The position numbers were made by a program, and so were the translations under genes. A DNA stretch of 64,000 nucleotides from NCBI RefSeq assembly GCF_014652535.1, contig NZ_BMYZ01000001.1, forward strand, positions 2,108,001-2,172,000, read 5' to 3'. Within the stretch, counting starts at the first letter, position 1. Each line of letters opens with the position of its first letter. Source of the stretch: Cellvibrio zantedeschiae (lineage in GTDB: Bacteria; Pseudomonadota; Gammaproteobacteria; Pseudomonadales; Cellvibrionaceae). The notes beneath the pieces are model-generated. The model made no database searches and was not told where the DNA came from. It was given only the letters and a program-made list of their open reading frames with translations. Shown here piece after piece: positions 1-9,218 of the stretch.

Positions 1-692
1 ATTGGTCGCTCGAGGTGCGTCGTGGCACCCTTATGAAAATTACCGATTTAGAAGGCGGCGCAAATGTGGGCATGCTGTTTTACAACCCACGTAACTTATT
101 AGAAAGATACAACGCGCCCGATACGCTTAAATGCCAACACACGTTTAAATTACAGCGCGGCAACTGCTTGTACTCTGACATGGGTAGGATTTTTGCTTCG
201 ATTATTGAAGATTATTCAGCCAACGGCGAAGGCAATTGGCACGATACGGTGTGCGGAAATAGCAACGCGCAACAAATAGAAAAGCAATTTGGCAAACGCG
301 ATTATCAAAAAGATCGTAACAGCTGGTTGCAAAATGGTAGCGATGCATTTTTAGTAGAACTTGCAAAATATGGTTTGGGCCGTGCGGATATGGCAGCCAA
401 CATTAACTGGTTCAGTAAAGTCATTGCAGATGATAGTGGCAACATAAAACTCGACACCAAAAATCAAGCTGCGGGGAATTCTGTAACCCTGCGCTTTGAT
501 ATGGACACACTCCTGTTATTACATGCATGCCCTCATCCACTTAATCAAGAGAAAGCTTACCCATTCAAACCTGTACAAATTGAATTAGGTGAAGCAGACC
601 CTGTGGGTGAAGATGATTACTGCAAAAATTTCCGCCCCGAAAACCAACGCGGATTCCAAAATAACGCACTTTATTATCTTGCGGCCAATTAA
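1..692 (+). CDS. DUF1989 protein (urea-amidolyase-associated protein 1 / carboxyguanidine deiminase subunit), 5' end missing
   Basis: The reading frame is open from base 3 (Trp-Ser-Leu-Glu-Val then RRGT), so the start lies upstream of the window; the GTG at 15 is only the first start-like codon. The sequence holds the DUF1989 hallmarks: [17 protein letters not shown], then YSDMGRI, and a Cys-containing HDTVCG segment. Family knowledge: these proteins were long called urea carboxylase-associated, but paired homologues (CgcA/CgcB) were shown to form a carboxyguanidine deiminase that frees ammonia in guanidine catabolism. The second subunit follows after 11 bases and the biotin carboxylase after that, which fits this set. 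The family is assigned with confidence from motifs; guanidine rather than urea as the substrate is inferred from genomic arrangement. Which of the two subunits it corresponds to was not decided. Confidence 0.9.
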   Translation, partial: WSLEVRRGTLMKITDLEGGANVGMLFYNPRNLLERYNAPDTLKCQHTFKLQRGNCLYSDMGRIFASIIEDYSANGEGNWHDTVCGNSNAQQIEKQFGKRDYQKDRNSWLQNGSDAFLVELAKYGLGRADMAANINWFSKVIADDSGNIKLDTKNQAAGNSVTLRFDMDTLLLLHACPHPLNQEKAYPFKPVQIELGEADPVGEDDYCKNFRPENQRGFQNNALYYLAAN

Positions 693-703
693 GGGTAAAC
701 CAC

Positions 704-1360
704 ATGTCTCTCATTGGAAATAAATTAATAGAAAGCAAATTAAATCCGGACAATGCCAACGCTCGTCATTACGTTGCAGCGGGTGATTATTTTTTAGGTG
801 AAATCAAACAAGGCCAAACCTTTCGTATTGTTGACCTCGAAGGAAACCAGGCTGCGGATGTTTTGTTTTACAACGCAAAAGACCCAAGCGAGCGTTACAG
901 CGCTATGGACACAATTCGCACTCAAGGAAATTTATATTTAACTGCTGGCACCAAGTTAATATCCAACACCAATCGCGAGCTTTTGGAAATCGTTGCCGAT
1001 ACTTGCGGTCGCCACGATACCCTCGGCGGTGCATGCGCAACCGAGAGCAATACCGTTCGCTACAGTTTGGAAAAACGCTGCATGCACGCCTGCCGCGATA
1101 GCTGGATGCTCGCCGTAGCAGAACACCCTGAATTCGGTATTAGCAAACGCGATATCACCCACAACATTAATTTTTTTATGAACGTACCCGTAACTAGCTC
1201 AGGCGGTTTGACCTTCGAAGATGGAATTTCCGCGCCCGGCAAATATGTAGAACTGACCGCGAAAATGGATATTGTGATGCTAATTTCAAACTGCCCACAA
1301 TTGAATAATCCATGTAACGGATACAATCCAACGCCAATTGAAGTATTAGTTTGGAATTAA
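704..1360 (+). CDS. DUF1989 protein (urea-amidolyase-associated protein 2 / carboxyguanidine deiminase second subunit)
   Basis: 218 residues, ATG start preceded by AAGGG at a suitable distance and only 11 bases after the previous stop, so translationally linked to it. DUF1989 motifs are visible: [16 protein letters not shown] near residues 42-57, then ERYSAMDT and a cysteine-rich stretch ([17 protein letters not shown], about residues 103-119) where the family carries metal- and active-site residues. It is a paralogue of the upstream protein; in the characterised system the two form a heteromeric carboxyguanidine deiminase acting on the product of guanidine carboxylase. It is cytosolic: no signal peptide or membrane segment is seen. 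The downstream carboxylase gene is separated by about 300 bases containing a repeat element, unlike the tight spacing usual for this operon. Confidence 0.9.
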   Translation: MSLIGNKLIESKLNPDNANARHYVAAGDYFLGEIKQGQTFRIVDLEGNQAADVLFYNAKDPSERYSAMDTIRTQGNLYLTAGTKLISNTNRELLEIVADTCGRHDTLGGACATESNTVRYSLEKRCMHACRDSWMLAVAEHPEFGISKRDITHNINFFMNVPVTSSGGLTFEDGISAPGKYVELTAKMDIVMLISNCPQLNNPCNGYNPTPIEVLVWN

Positions 1361-1400
1361 ATTAATGAACTGCGATGGCACCGACTTCCCATGTGAATTT

Positions 1401-1600
1401 CCCGAGCATCGCAAGGCGGTAGAGCAAAATAGGCAGGACGCCTATTTTAGTTTTGACAATACAGGGAAGTATTGTCAAAACGGCTCGTTAGCGCCTGAGA
1501 AACGCAGGATCAGAAATTCGCTGGGTCGCCTTTCTTTTGCTTACTTTTCTTTGGTGAAGCAAAGAAAAGTGAGGCCAGCGGCAGGCAAACAATATAAATA
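1401..1600. repeat. Dispersed intergenic hairpin element, copy 1
   Basis: It fills the gap between the DUF1989 pair and the carboxylase gene. Three perfect or near-perfect hairpins are visible: stem 1426-1434/1440-1448 (9 bp, loop AGGAC), stem 1451-1462/1469-1480 (12 bp, loop AGGGAA), and stem 1540-1552/1561-1573 (13 bp with one G-T mismatch, in the CTTACTTTTCTTT / AAAGAAAAGTGAG arms). The right part, GGTCGCCTTTCTT followed by TTACTTTT, recurs near 24035-24060, as does the GGTAGAGCAA motif (1418 and 23989). The open frame 1365-1601 runs through the hairpins and is not believed to be a gene. The element type resembles dispersed intergenic repeats of marine and soil gammaproteobacteria; I know no established function. 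Confidence 0.75.
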
Positions 1601-1661
1601 AATCTTCAGTGGACGACCACTGTCGTAAAAAAACCAGCGGGACGACCTGCCGGAGCAAAGA

Positions 1662-4600
1662 ATGTTTAGCAAAGTCTTAATCGCCAACCGCGGAGCAATC
1701 GCCACCCGCATCATTCGCACACTTAAAAAACTGAACATCAAATCTGTTGCTGTGTACGCCGAGTCAGATGCAGACAGTTTGCATGTTCGTCTTGCCGATG
1801 AATCTTTTTCATTAGGTGAAGGCGCAGCGGCACAAACCTATCTGGATCGCAAAAAAATAATTGAAATTGCAAAACAGACTGGTGCGCAAGCTATTCACCC
1901 CGGTTATGGATTTTTGAGCGAGAACTCTGGTTTTGTTGCAGAATGCGAAGCGGCAGGCTTGATTTTTATTGGCCCTACGGCCGAACAAATGATTACCTTT
2001 GGTTTAAAACATAAAGCGCGCGAACTTGCGCAAGCCGCTCATGTTCCGCTTTGCCCCGGCACAGATCTTTTAAAAAACCTTGAAGACGCAGTACAAGCAG
2101 CAGCAAGTATCGGCTACCCCGTTATGTTAAAAAGTACTGCCGGTGGCGGTGGTATTGGCATGCAATTGTGTAATAGCGAAGCCGAATTAACTGGCGCGTT
2201 TGAAAGCGTCAAACGCTTGGGTAAAAATAACTTTGCCGATGATGGTGTCTTTCTGGAAAAATTCATTGCCGCCGCACGCCACATAGAAGTGCAAGTTTTT
2301 GGCGATGGCAAGGGTACGGCTGTTGCTATTGGCGAACGCGATTGCTCCAGCCAACGTCGTAACCAAAAAGTGGTTGAGGAGTGCCCCGCGCCCAATTTGC
2401 CAGAAGCACAGCGCCACGCAATGCAATTGACCGCCGAAAAATTATTAGCCTCCGTCAATTATCGCAACGCCGGTACCGTTGAATTTATCTACGATTCAAA
2501 AGACGACAAGTTTTATTTTCTTGAAGTGAACACTCGCCTGCAAGTTGAACACGGCGTTACCGAAGAAGTTTATGGTGTTGATTTAGTAGAGTGGATGCTC
2601 CGCCAGGCTGCAGGTGAACTAGGCGATTTGAAAGGTCTTCGCGCACCACTAGTAGCAAAAGGGCATTCCATACAAGTGCGTGTTTACGCCGAAGACCCCG
2701 CGCGCGATTTTCAACCTTGCGCAGGCTTGTTAAGTAAAGTTGAATTTCCTGAAACCAACAATAGCTTGCGTATTGATTCCTGGATTGAAAGCGGCATTGA
2801 AGTACCGCCCTACTTCGATCCTATGCTCGCAAAAATTATTGTGCACGGTGAAAACCGGAATGATGCCTTGCGCAAACTTTCCCACGCGTTAAACGCAACC
2901 CAACTCTACGGTATTGAAACCAATCTGGGTTATTTACGCACATTGCTGAAAGATGAAACGCTGATTCAAGGTCTTATGACCACGCGTTATTTAAATCAAT
3001 TTAGTTTTAAACCGGCACGTATCGATGTACTTCAAGGTGGAACGCAAACCACTATTCAGGATTACCCCGCTCGTACAGGTTATTGGCACGTAGGCGTTCC
3101 GCCCTCAGGTCCCTTCGATAATTATTCATTCCGATTGGGAAACCGTTTATTAAATAACGACGAACGCGCAGCAGGTTTAGAAATTACCCTGCAAGGTCCT
3201 ATTCTGAAATTTGGGTGCGATACCCAAATCGTTTTAACTGGCGCCTCTATAGATGCAAAACTCGATGGCGAAACAATTTCCATAAACCAAGTCATTACCA
3301 TTAAATCAGGCCAACAATTACATCTTGGCCGCATTACAGATCGCGGTGCGCGCACCTACCTTTGTATCGCTGGCGGCATTCAGTGTCCGGATTATTTAGG
3401 TGCGAAATCAACCTTTACCCTTGGACAATTCGGCGGTCACAACGGTCGCGCTTTACGCGCTGGCGATGTTCTCGCACTTGATGCAGAAACTTGCAACCCT
3501 TCGATAACATCAAGCGCTCTACCAGATTTATTAAAGCCTCTCATTAATAACAACTGGCAAATTCGCGTTATCTACGGCCCACATGGTGCGCCAGATTTTT
3601 TTACCGCTGATGACATAGATACTTTTTTTAATGCTGACTGGGAAGTTCACTACAACTCCAGCCGCACAGGTATTCGCTTGATTGGCCCCAAACCCAACTG
3701 GGCGCGCACTTCTGGCGGCGAAGCAGGTATGCACCCCTCCAATATTCACGACAATGCCTACGCATTTGGTACTGTAGATTTTACTGGCGATATGCCAGTG
3801 ATTCTGGGACCAGACGGTCCATCGCTTGGTGGTTTTGTTTGCCCCGCCACTGTGATTTCTGCAGATCTTTGGAAGCTCGGTCAATTGCGGGCGGGCGATA
3901 AAATTCGCTTTGTCGCGGTGAGTATTGATGATGCTGTTAGCATCGAAAAAATCCAAAATGCGAATTTAAAAAATCTGGATACTGTTGAAGCACATTGGGT
4001 TACCGTTACACCTTATACTCCGATTGTTGCGCAACTTTCGAAAGCGACTTACGGTGACGATATTGTTTATCGCGCGGCAGGTGATCATTTCCTACTTGTT
4101 GAATATGGCGCGCTTGAACTCGATATTAAATTGCGTTTCCGTGCGCATGCATTGATGCAGTGGTTGCAGAAAAATCCCGTAACAGGTTTGCGCGAACTGA
4201 CGCCGGGAATTCGCTCACTGCAAATTCATTACAATAGCCAGGAAATTTCACTTAGCGAATTGCTCGCGCATTTGCAGCACGGTGAAACGGAACTTATTAC
4301 ACAACTATCGGAACTGAGTGTTCCTTCACGCATTGTACACATCCCATTGAGTTGGGATGACGAAGCCTGCCAATTAGCCATTCAAAAATATATCCAATCT
4401 GTACGCGATAATGCACCTTGGTGCCCGAGTAACCTGGAATTTATTCGTCGCATAAATGGATTGGAATCTATCCAAGCCGTTAAAGATACAGTCTTCAATG
4501 CATCTTATTTGGTGATGGGACTTGGCGATGTTTATCTCGGCGCACCTGTCGCCACACCGATTGACCCACGTCACCGTTTGGTAACCACTAAATACAATCC

Positions 4601-5264
4601 GGCGCGCACATGGACTGCAGAAAACTCTGTAGGTATTGGCGGCTCCTACATGTGTATTTATGGCATGGAAGGCCCCGGCGGCTATCAATTTGTGGGGCGC
4701 ACATTGCAAATGTGGAATCGCTACCGCAAAACCGCAGAATTTAAACAACCATGGTTATTAAATTTCTTCGATCAAATTCGCTTTTACGAAGTGAGTAGCG
4801 ACGAGCTTAAGCAAATTCGCCGCGACTTTCCGCAAGGCCGTTACTCTATAAAAATTGAAGAAAGCCAATTCAGTTTGCACGAATACGAAAAATTCATTGC
4901 AGATAACGACGAATCTATCGTTAAATTTACGGCACAGCGCGAACAAGCGTTTGATGAAGAATTGGCACGCTGGCACGCCAACGGACAGTTCAATTACGAA
5001 CAGAAAGAATTAGCGGAAGAAACCGATGAAATAGAAATTCCTGAAGATGCTATTCGCGTAGACAGTTCAGTTTCTGGCAGCGTGTGGCAATCTTCAGTGA
5101 GTGTTGGACAAGATGTTAAAGCCGGTGATGTGTTGCTGGTATTGGAATCTATGAAAATGGAAATCAATATCACAGCACCTTGCGCGGGTAAGGTAACACA
5201 TCTTTTAAAAACAGAAGGGATGCGCGTGCAAGCAGGACAAACATTGGTTGTGCTGGAAAACTGA
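1662..5264 (+). CDS. Biotin-dependent urea/guanidine carboxylase (biotin carboxylase-KipA-KipI-biotinyl domains)
   Basis: 1200 residues with the layout of urea carboxylase. Residues about 1-450 form a biotin carboxylase ATP-grasp module (SKVLIANRGAIATRIIR at the start, Gly-rich STAGGGGIGM near 165, EVNTRLQVEHG near 290). About 450-760 is a KipA/AHS2 domain (TIQDYPARTGYWHVGVPPSG), about 790-1080 a KipI/AHS1 domain ending in SVGIGGSYMCIYGMEGPGGY, and the C-terminus a biotinyl domain with the biotin lysine in ESMKMEI (Lys1165). It uses ATP and bicarbonate to carboxylate urea or guanidine. Close partnership with two DUF1989 genes favours guanidine, from published work on this operon type. No allophanate hydrolase gene follows: the next gene is convergent. 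The start at 1662 matches the family N-terminus. Substrate is an inference; the domain assignment is secure. Confidence 0.95.
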   Translation: MFSKVLIANRGAIATRIIRTLKKLNIKSVAVYAESDADSLHVRLADESFSLGEGAAAQTYLDRKKIIEIAKQTGAQAIHPGYGFLSENSGFVAECEAAGLIFIGPTAEQMITFGLKHKARELAQAAHVPLCPGTDLLKNLEDAVQAAASIGYPVMLKSTAGGGGIGMQLCNSEAELTGAFESVKRLGKNNFADDGVFLEKFIAAARHIEVQVFGDGKGTAVAIGERDCSSQRRNQKVVEECPAPNLPEAQRHAMQLTAEKLLASVNYRNAGTVEFIYDSKDDKFYFLEVNTRLQVEHGVTEEVYGVDLVEWMLRQAAGELGDLKGLRAPLVAKGHSIQVRVYAEDPARDFQPCAGLLSKVEFPETNNSLRIDSWIESGIEVPPYFDPMLAKIIVHGENRNDALRKLSHALNATQLYGIETNLGYLRTLLKDETLIQGLMTTRYLNQFSFKPARIDVLQGGTQTTIQDYPARTGYWHVGVPPSGPFDNYSFRLGNRLLNNDERAAGLEITLQGPILKFGCDTQIVLTGASIDAKLDGETISINQVITIKSGQQLHLGRITDRGARTYLCIAGGIQCPDYLGAKSTFTLGQFGGHNGRALRAGDVLALDAETCNPSITSSALPDLLKPLINNNWQIRVIYGPHGAPDFFTADDIDTFFNADWEVHYNSSRTGIRLIGPKPNWARTSGGEAGMHPSNIHDNAYAFGTVDFTGDMPVILGPDGPSLGGFVCPATVISADLWKLGQLRAGDKIRFVAVSIDDAVSIEKIQNANLKNLDTVEAHWVTVTPYTPIVAQLSKATYGDDIVYRAAGDHFLLVEYGALELDIKLRFRAHALMQWLQKNPVTGLRELTPGIRSLQIHYNSQEISLSELLAHLQHGETELITQLSELSVPSRIVHIPLSWDDEACQLAIQKYIQSVRDNAPWCPSNLEFIRRINGLESIQAVKDTVFNASYLVMGLGDVYLGAPVATPIDPRHRLVTTKYNPARTWTAENSVGIGGSYMCIYGMEGPGGYQFVGRTLQMWNRYRKTAEFKQPWLLNFFDQIRFYEVSSDELKQIRRDFPQGRYSIKIEESQFSLHEYEKFIADNDESIVKFTAQREQAFDEELARWHANGQFNYEQKELAEETDEIEIPEDAIRVDSSVSGSVWQSSVSVGQDVKAGDVLLVLESMKMEINITAPCAGKVTHLLKTEGMRVQAGQTLVVLEN

Positions 5265-5270
5265 TATATA

Positions 5271-5308
5271 AAAATCGGATGTGAGATTGAATTTTCACAT
5301 CCGATTTT
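5271..5308. terminator. Hairpin between convergent genes, likely bidirectional terminator
   Basis: A 14-bp perfect stem, AAAATCGGATGTGA (5271-5284) with TCACATCCGATTTT (5295-5308), and a 10-base loop. The arms begin with A4 and end with T4, so either strand gives a short U run. It lies between the carboxylase stop and the convergent sigma factor stop, where both transcripts should end. Confidence 0.75.
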
Positions 5309-5324
5309 GCTACAAACCTTATTG

Positions 5325-5852
5325 TTAATCCAATAGATATTCCCTTACCATCATTCTCGCCCTATGTAGCCTTGCCTTAACAGCCTCACGCGTTAAATTG
5401 AGCAGCAATGCTATATCATTCACCGATAGCTCTTCTATATCACGCAATAAAACCACTTCGCGATAATGTTCTGGTAACGATTGGATAGCACGCGATAAAT
5501 CCTGGCGTAACTCCAGTTGATGGCTATATGTAAGCCCAGGATCATCATTAAACTCAGAAATATCATCAGTCTTTATAAACACCTTACGCATAAGGCGCAT
5601 GCACTCACGTCGTACAATTGCAAATAACCAACCTGCAAATGAAGTCACCGCCCTTAAGGTTCCAATACGGTTGTAAACCAGCCACAAGGACTCCTGTACC
5701 GCATCGTCCACATCTTGTAATTTGCAGCTGACTTTTGCGTAGCGACGAATATCAGGCTGTGCCACTTTCAGCAAAGCAATAATTGCCTCACGATCTCCTT
5801 TACAGGCGGCGTCCAACAAAGCTGCATCAAAACGCGAATCGTGCTGAGTCAT
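5325..5852 (-). CDS. ECF-type RNA polymerase sigma factor
   Basis: 175 residues with sigma-70 region 2 (about residues 15-85, including DVDDAVQESLWLVYNRIGT and SFAGWLFAIVRRECMRLMRK) and region 4 (about 115-170, LPEHYREVVLLRDIEELSVN then the helix-turn-helix IALLLNLTREAVKARLHRAR). There is no region 3, as in ECF factors. The ATG abuts the stop of the upstream DUF2892 gene, so the two are probably co-transcribed, with GAGAAG in the 3' end of that gene as ribosome site. No classical anti-sigma gene is adjacent; the small membrane protein upstream is not a known anti-sigma family. Regulon and stimulus cannot be told from the sequence. Confidence 0.9.
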   Translation of the reverse strand: MTQHDSRFDAALLDAACKGDREAIIALLKVAQPDIRRYAKVSCKLQDVDDAVQESLWLVYNRIGTLRAVTSFAGWLFAIVRRECMRLMRKVFIKTDDISEFNDDPGLTYSHQLELRQDLSRAIQSLPEHYREVVLLRDIEELSVNDIALLLNLTREAVKARLHRARMMVREYLLD

Positions 5853-6077
5853 TTATGGCTTCTCTTTACCCGGCTCACTATCCAACCTTCGCCCCACCAT
5901 GGCGCACATAGGACAAAACCCTACAAATCCCGTTAATAAAGCCGTCAAACCTGTAGCAACAATCAGGTAAGCCAAGAGCGACGCTGACATTCCCAACAGA
6001 CCAAAAGCAATGGTGCAAAAACCGACGATAACACGCAACGCGCGTTCCCAACCCGGAATATTTTTACGATAGAACAT
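5853..6077 (-). CDS. DUF2892 (YgaP-type) small inner-membrane protein
   Basis: The start is placed at the ATG at 6077 because GGAGAAG precedes it correctly; an in-frame start at 6119 would add 14 residues with no family similarity. The 74-residue product begins FYRKNIPGWERALRVIVGF, the usual opening of DUF2892 proteins, and has two hydrophobic segments (about residues 14-34 and 37-57) with a cysteine pair (GFCPMCAM) just after them. Family members act as stand-alone membrane modules or are fused to rhodanese (YgaP of E. coli), with a suspected role in sulfur or cyanide/thiosulfate metabolism. It is followed without a gap by the ECF sigma gene. Function remains unknown. Confidence 0.85.
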   Translation of the reverse strand: MFYRKNIPGWERALRVIVGFCTIAFGLLGMSASLLAYLIVATGLTALLTGFVGFCPMCAMVGRRLDSEPGKEKP

Positions 6078-6169
6078 AGGCTTCTCCAATGTGATTAAAC
6101 AAGCACAATGCTTGTACACACTATAAGAGGAGCTAAAATTGGATTTCGGTTCGCGGGTTTAAAAAAATA

Positions 6170-7651
6170 TTAAGCTGGGATCGTCCTATCAGCAGCCCAC
6201 AACCTTAAGCGCGCAATTTGTTCCGCCATCACCACCGAAAGTGGACTGGTATTAAGTATTTCTTGCAGCAAAATTTCTGTAGTTAATTTGGTTCCACTCG
6301 CTGCTGCCGTGTACATGGCAGCAACAATTGCCTGCTCAATCTCTGAACCTGAAAAGCCATTGGTTGCGTTGGCGAGTTTGTTTACGTCAAACTCGGTAGC
6401 GAGCATATTGCGTTTGTTGATATGGATAATAAAAATATCTTTGCGCACATCGGCATCGGGCAAATCGACAAAAAATATTTCATCCAAACGACCTTTTCGG
6501 ATTAACTCTGGCGGCAACTTGGAGATATCGTTGCTGGTAGCAACAATAAACACTTTAGTTCTTCGCTCTGCCATCCAGGTCAATAAGGTTCCAAGCAAAC
6601 GTTGTGAAGTACCATTGTCATTGCCATCTTGAGCCATGCCTTTTTCAATTTCGTCCAACCAAATGACGCAGGGAGACATTGCATCAGCAAGCTTTAATGC
6701 TTCGCGTAAATTGCGTTCGGTTTCGCCGTGAAATTTGTTGTAGAGCGCACCAATATCCAAACGTAGTAACGCCAAGCCCCACAAACCGGCCACGGCTTTT
6801 GCAGCTAAACTTTTACCGCCACCTTGTACGCCGAGTAATAAAATACCCTTGGGCATATCGAGTTTGCTGTCTTCAGAAATAAACGCATCGCGCCGTGTGA
6901 TAAGCCAGCGTTTTAGATTGTGCAAGCCGCCCACTTGGGAAAAATCTTTTACGTTTGACTCAAAGCTCATTACGCCTTCCATATCTAACAAAGCAAATTT
7001 CGCTTTATTGATATCATGCACGTCAACTTCTGATAACTCGCCATCACTCCAGATTGCCATGCGTACCAAACGACGCACATCGCTCACACTCAAACCTTGT
7101 AAATTGTTCATCAATTTTTTGAGCGTGAGATTGTCCGTTTTTACACGCACACCACCGTGTTTATCGGACCAAACTTTAGCTTCTTCGCGAATGACTTCCA
7201 TGATTTTATCATCGCTTGGTAAAGCAAGCGTGTAGGAACTGCTGTAGCGCGATAATTCTGGCGGCAAACGTAATTGGAAACTTAAAAAAACCAGGGTATG
7301 CGGCATCGCAAAATGATTGAGCGCTATATCTTTTAACAAACGTACAACATTGGGTTGGTTTTCTAAAAACGGATGAATATCGCAAAGCGCGTAAATGCCG
7401 GGTTGTGTTTGATTTTTGATGTGCTTGAGCGCCTCTTCCACCTGATTTAATTCGCTGCCTTTGGGAACCAGTTGCGGGCCAAAATTAATTCGGGTTAAAC
7501 CATCGGTTACGGACCAACGATGCAAATCGCGCCCCTGGTTATTGGCAACCATGGAGAGTACATCCAACGCTTTCTTTTCTTCGAAGGTTTCGATTACGAC
7601 CAAAGGAATACGCGAATCGAGCAGGAGTTTTAATTCGTTGACGTCTTGCAC
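6170..7651 (-). CDS. Ycf46-like AAA+ ATPase
   Basis: 493 residues from a GTG start preceded by GAGGGA. An N-terminal region of about 230 residues (LLLDSRIPLVVIETFEE) is typical of the Ycf46 group, then an AAA module: Walker A GVQGGGKS near residue 273, Walker B CVIWLDEIEKG near 328, sensor-1 FIVATSND and an arginine-finger region RKGRLDEIFF near 385. The C-terminal lid is GFSGSEIEQAIVAAMYTAA. Homologues occur in cyanobacteria, plastids (ycf46) and many proteobacteria; work in cyanobacteria links them to photosynthetic carbon uptake, but no general biochemical role is settled. It is divergent from coq7 and sits alone. Cytosolic; no membrane segment is seen. Confidence 0.88.
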   Translation of the reverse strand: MQDVNELKLLLDSRIPLVVIETFEEKKALDVLSMVANNQGRDLHRWSVTDGLTRINFGPQLVPKGSELNQVEEALKHIKNQTQPGIYALCDIHPFLENQPNVVRLLKDIALNHFAMPHTLVFLSFQLRLPPELSRYSSSYTLALPSDDKIMEVIREEAKVWSDKHGGVRVKTDNLTLKKLMNNLQGLSVSDVRRLVRMAIWSDGELSEVDVHDINKAKFALLDMEGVMSFESNVKDFSQVGGLHNLKRWLITRRDAFISEDSKLDMPKGILLLGVQGGGKSLAAKAVAGLWGLALLRLDIGALYNKFHGETERNLREALKLADAMSPCVIWLDEIEKGMAQDGNDNGTSQRLLGTLLTWMAERRTKVFIVATSNDISKLPPELIRKGRLDEIFFVDLPDADVRKDIFIIHINKRNMLATEFDVNKLANATNGFSGSEIEQAIVAAMYTAAASGTKLTTEILLQEILNTSPLSVVMAEQIARLRLWAADRTIPA

Positions 7652-7799
7652 TTGTCCCTCGCAGAGTAATTATGTTTTTTCAATGATCTTAATAGTGCCA
7701 GAACTTTTAGCTTTCAGCAGCAAAACTGATCCCAAACAAAGCCTTGCTCGTAATTTTTAGTTACAATCTGTTTTATGTTTGAACCCCGAGGTAACCCAA

Positions 7800-8438
7800 A
7801 TGCGCCAGCTCACCGCCATTGATCAATTTATCAGCCGCGCCGACCGCGCCTTGCGCACCCTTACAGCCGCCGAGCAACACGCTGCTCGCCCTTCCCCTGC
7901 TAAAAACCTAACCGAGCATGAATTAAGTGCTGAAGAGAGGCGTCATGCCGCGGGTTTAATGCGCGTTAATCATGCAGGAGAGGTTTGTGCGCAGGCGCTT
8001 TACCAAGGCCAGGCGTTGACAGCAAAATTGCCAAACGTGCGCGCGGAGATGGAACACGCCGCTGCGGAAGAAATTGATCATTTAGTTTGGTGCCAGGAGC
8101 GTTTGGATGCATTGGGCAGCCATACGAGTTATTTGAATCCGGTTTGGTATGGCTTATCTTTCGCGATTGGCGCGGGCGCAGGCTTGATAAGCGATAAAGT
8201 GAGCTTGGGATTTGTTGCCGCAACGGAAGACCAGGTTTGCCAACATCTGCAAAAGCATTTGGAAGAGTTGCCCGCACAGGATGAAAAAAGCCGCGCGGTA
8301 GTTTCACAAATGCTATCCGACGAGGCCCGTCACGCAGATATGGCGTTAAGCGCTGGAGGCTACCGATTCCCTGCACCGGTGAAAGGACTGATGACGCTGG
8401 TATCCAAAGCTATGACTACGACAAGCTACAAACTCTAA
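7800..8438 (+). CDS. coq7: Coq7, 3-demethoxyubiquinol (2-polyprenyl-methoxy-benzoquinol) hydroxylase
   Basis: A di-iron carboxylate monooxygenase of ubiquinone biosynthesis that performs the last ring hydroxylation in the many gammaproteobacteria that lack UbiF. All ligand motifs are present: [43 protein letters not shown] and [12 protein letters not shown], the Glu/Glu-x-x-His pairs of the four-helix bundle. I place the start at ATG 7800, preceded by GAGGT at 7787-7791, giving 212 residues, the normal length; an in-frame TTG at 7779 is less likely. A membrane-associating hydrophobic stretch ([21 protein letters not shown]) lies mid-protein. It stands alone between the divergent AAA ATPase and a convergent transglycosylase. 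Confidence 0.95.
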   Translation: MRQLTAIDQFISRADRALRTLTAAEQHAARPSPAKNLTEHELSAEERRHAAGLMRVNHAGEVCAQALYQGQALTAKLPNVRAEMEHAAAEEIDHLVWCQERLDALGSHTSYLNPVWYGLSFAIGAGAGLISDKVSLGFVAATEDQVCQHLQKHLEELPAQDEKSRAVVSQMLSDEARHADMALSAGGYRFPAPVKGLMTLVSKAMTTTSYKL

Positions 8439-8441
8439 GAA

Positions 8442-9218
8442 TTAATTTGCCGCTAATTGTTTTTGGTTTTTATAACGCTCCGCCAAAATTTTTACGCGTT
8501 TAACGTAAGTTTTGGTTTCCTCGTAAGGGGGAATTCCGCCGTGACGGGTTACTGCACCAGCACCCGCATTGTAAGCTGCAGCAGCAAGGGCTTCATTGCC
8601 ATTGAAGGTTTGCAGCAGTCCAGCAAGATACTTCACTCCACCCCTGATATTTTGCTCAGGATTGGTCGTATCAAAAACGCCCATATCTTTTGCAGTCCCC
8701 GGCATCAATTGCATTAAACCCATTGCACCTTTACGTGAGCGAGCGAGCGGGTTGAATGCAGATTCTGCGTGGATGATAGCGCGGATAAATCCAGCATCGA
8801 CCTTATAAGCTTGTGCGGCCACGGCAATGGTGTCGCTGAATTCGGTGAGGTGTAAGCGGGTTTTATACCAGTCAACATTCGAGACAATGCTACATGCGTA
8901 GCAGCTGTTGTAGACCACTACTTCATATTTGGTTTTGTAGGGAGCGCTATCAGAAAAAGCCGTAGCGCCATCTTTTTTGTATTTGAATACCCGGTAGGAT
9001 TCCACGTTTGTGGTGTTACTGGCAGTTTTAGCACGTTCAAGACGTTCCTGTTCTCGTTTGGCTTTCGCTTCCGCAGCCGTTCGTTTGGCCACTTCACGAA
9101 CTTGCTGTTCATAATCAGCCACAGAGCTGGCCTCACTACTTATGCTGGAATCAGCCGCTACACAGCGACCCGCCATCAAGCAAGCGAACAACAAACTGTA
9201 TAAAAAATGTTTTGCCAC
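8442..9218 (-). CDS. Secreted lytic transglycosylase (SLT family) with a DUF4124-like segment
   Basis: The C-terminal half is a soluble lytic transglycosylase domain: AIIHAESAFNPLARSRKGA contains the catalytic Glu, followed by GLMQLMPGTAKDMGV and AYNAGAGAV. These enzymes cleave the MurNAc-GlcNAc bond of peptidoglycan to give anhydro-muropeptides. In front is a DUF4124-like segment (YRVFKYKKDGATAFSD, KYEVVVYNSC) and a charged Ala/Lys/Glu-rich helix. The start is uncertain: frames continue to 9314, but GTG at 9218 gives a clean signal peptide (KHFLYSLLFACLMAG, cleavage near CVAAD); TTG at 9224 is an alternative. The product is therefore periplasmic or outer-membrane-associated. It is convergent with coq7, with stops only 3 bases apart. 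Confidence 0.88.
   Translation of the reverse strand: MAKHFLYSLLFACLMAGRCVAADSSISSEASSVADYEQQVREVAKRTAAEAKAKREQERLERAKTASNTTNVESYRVFKYKKDGATAFSDSAPYKTKYEVVVYNSCYACSIVSNVDWYKTRLHLTEFSDTIAVAAQAYKVDAGFIRAIIHAESAFNPLARSRKGAMGLMQLMPGTAKDMGVFDTTNPEQNIRGGVKYLAGLLQTFNGNEALAAAAYNAGAGAVTRHGGIPPYEETKTYVKRVKILAERYKNQKQLAAN

Noticed and set aside
1365..1601. Open frame of 78 codons after the second DUF1989 gene
   Set aside because: It runs straight through three hairpins of a dispersed repeat element and has no homology-like features.
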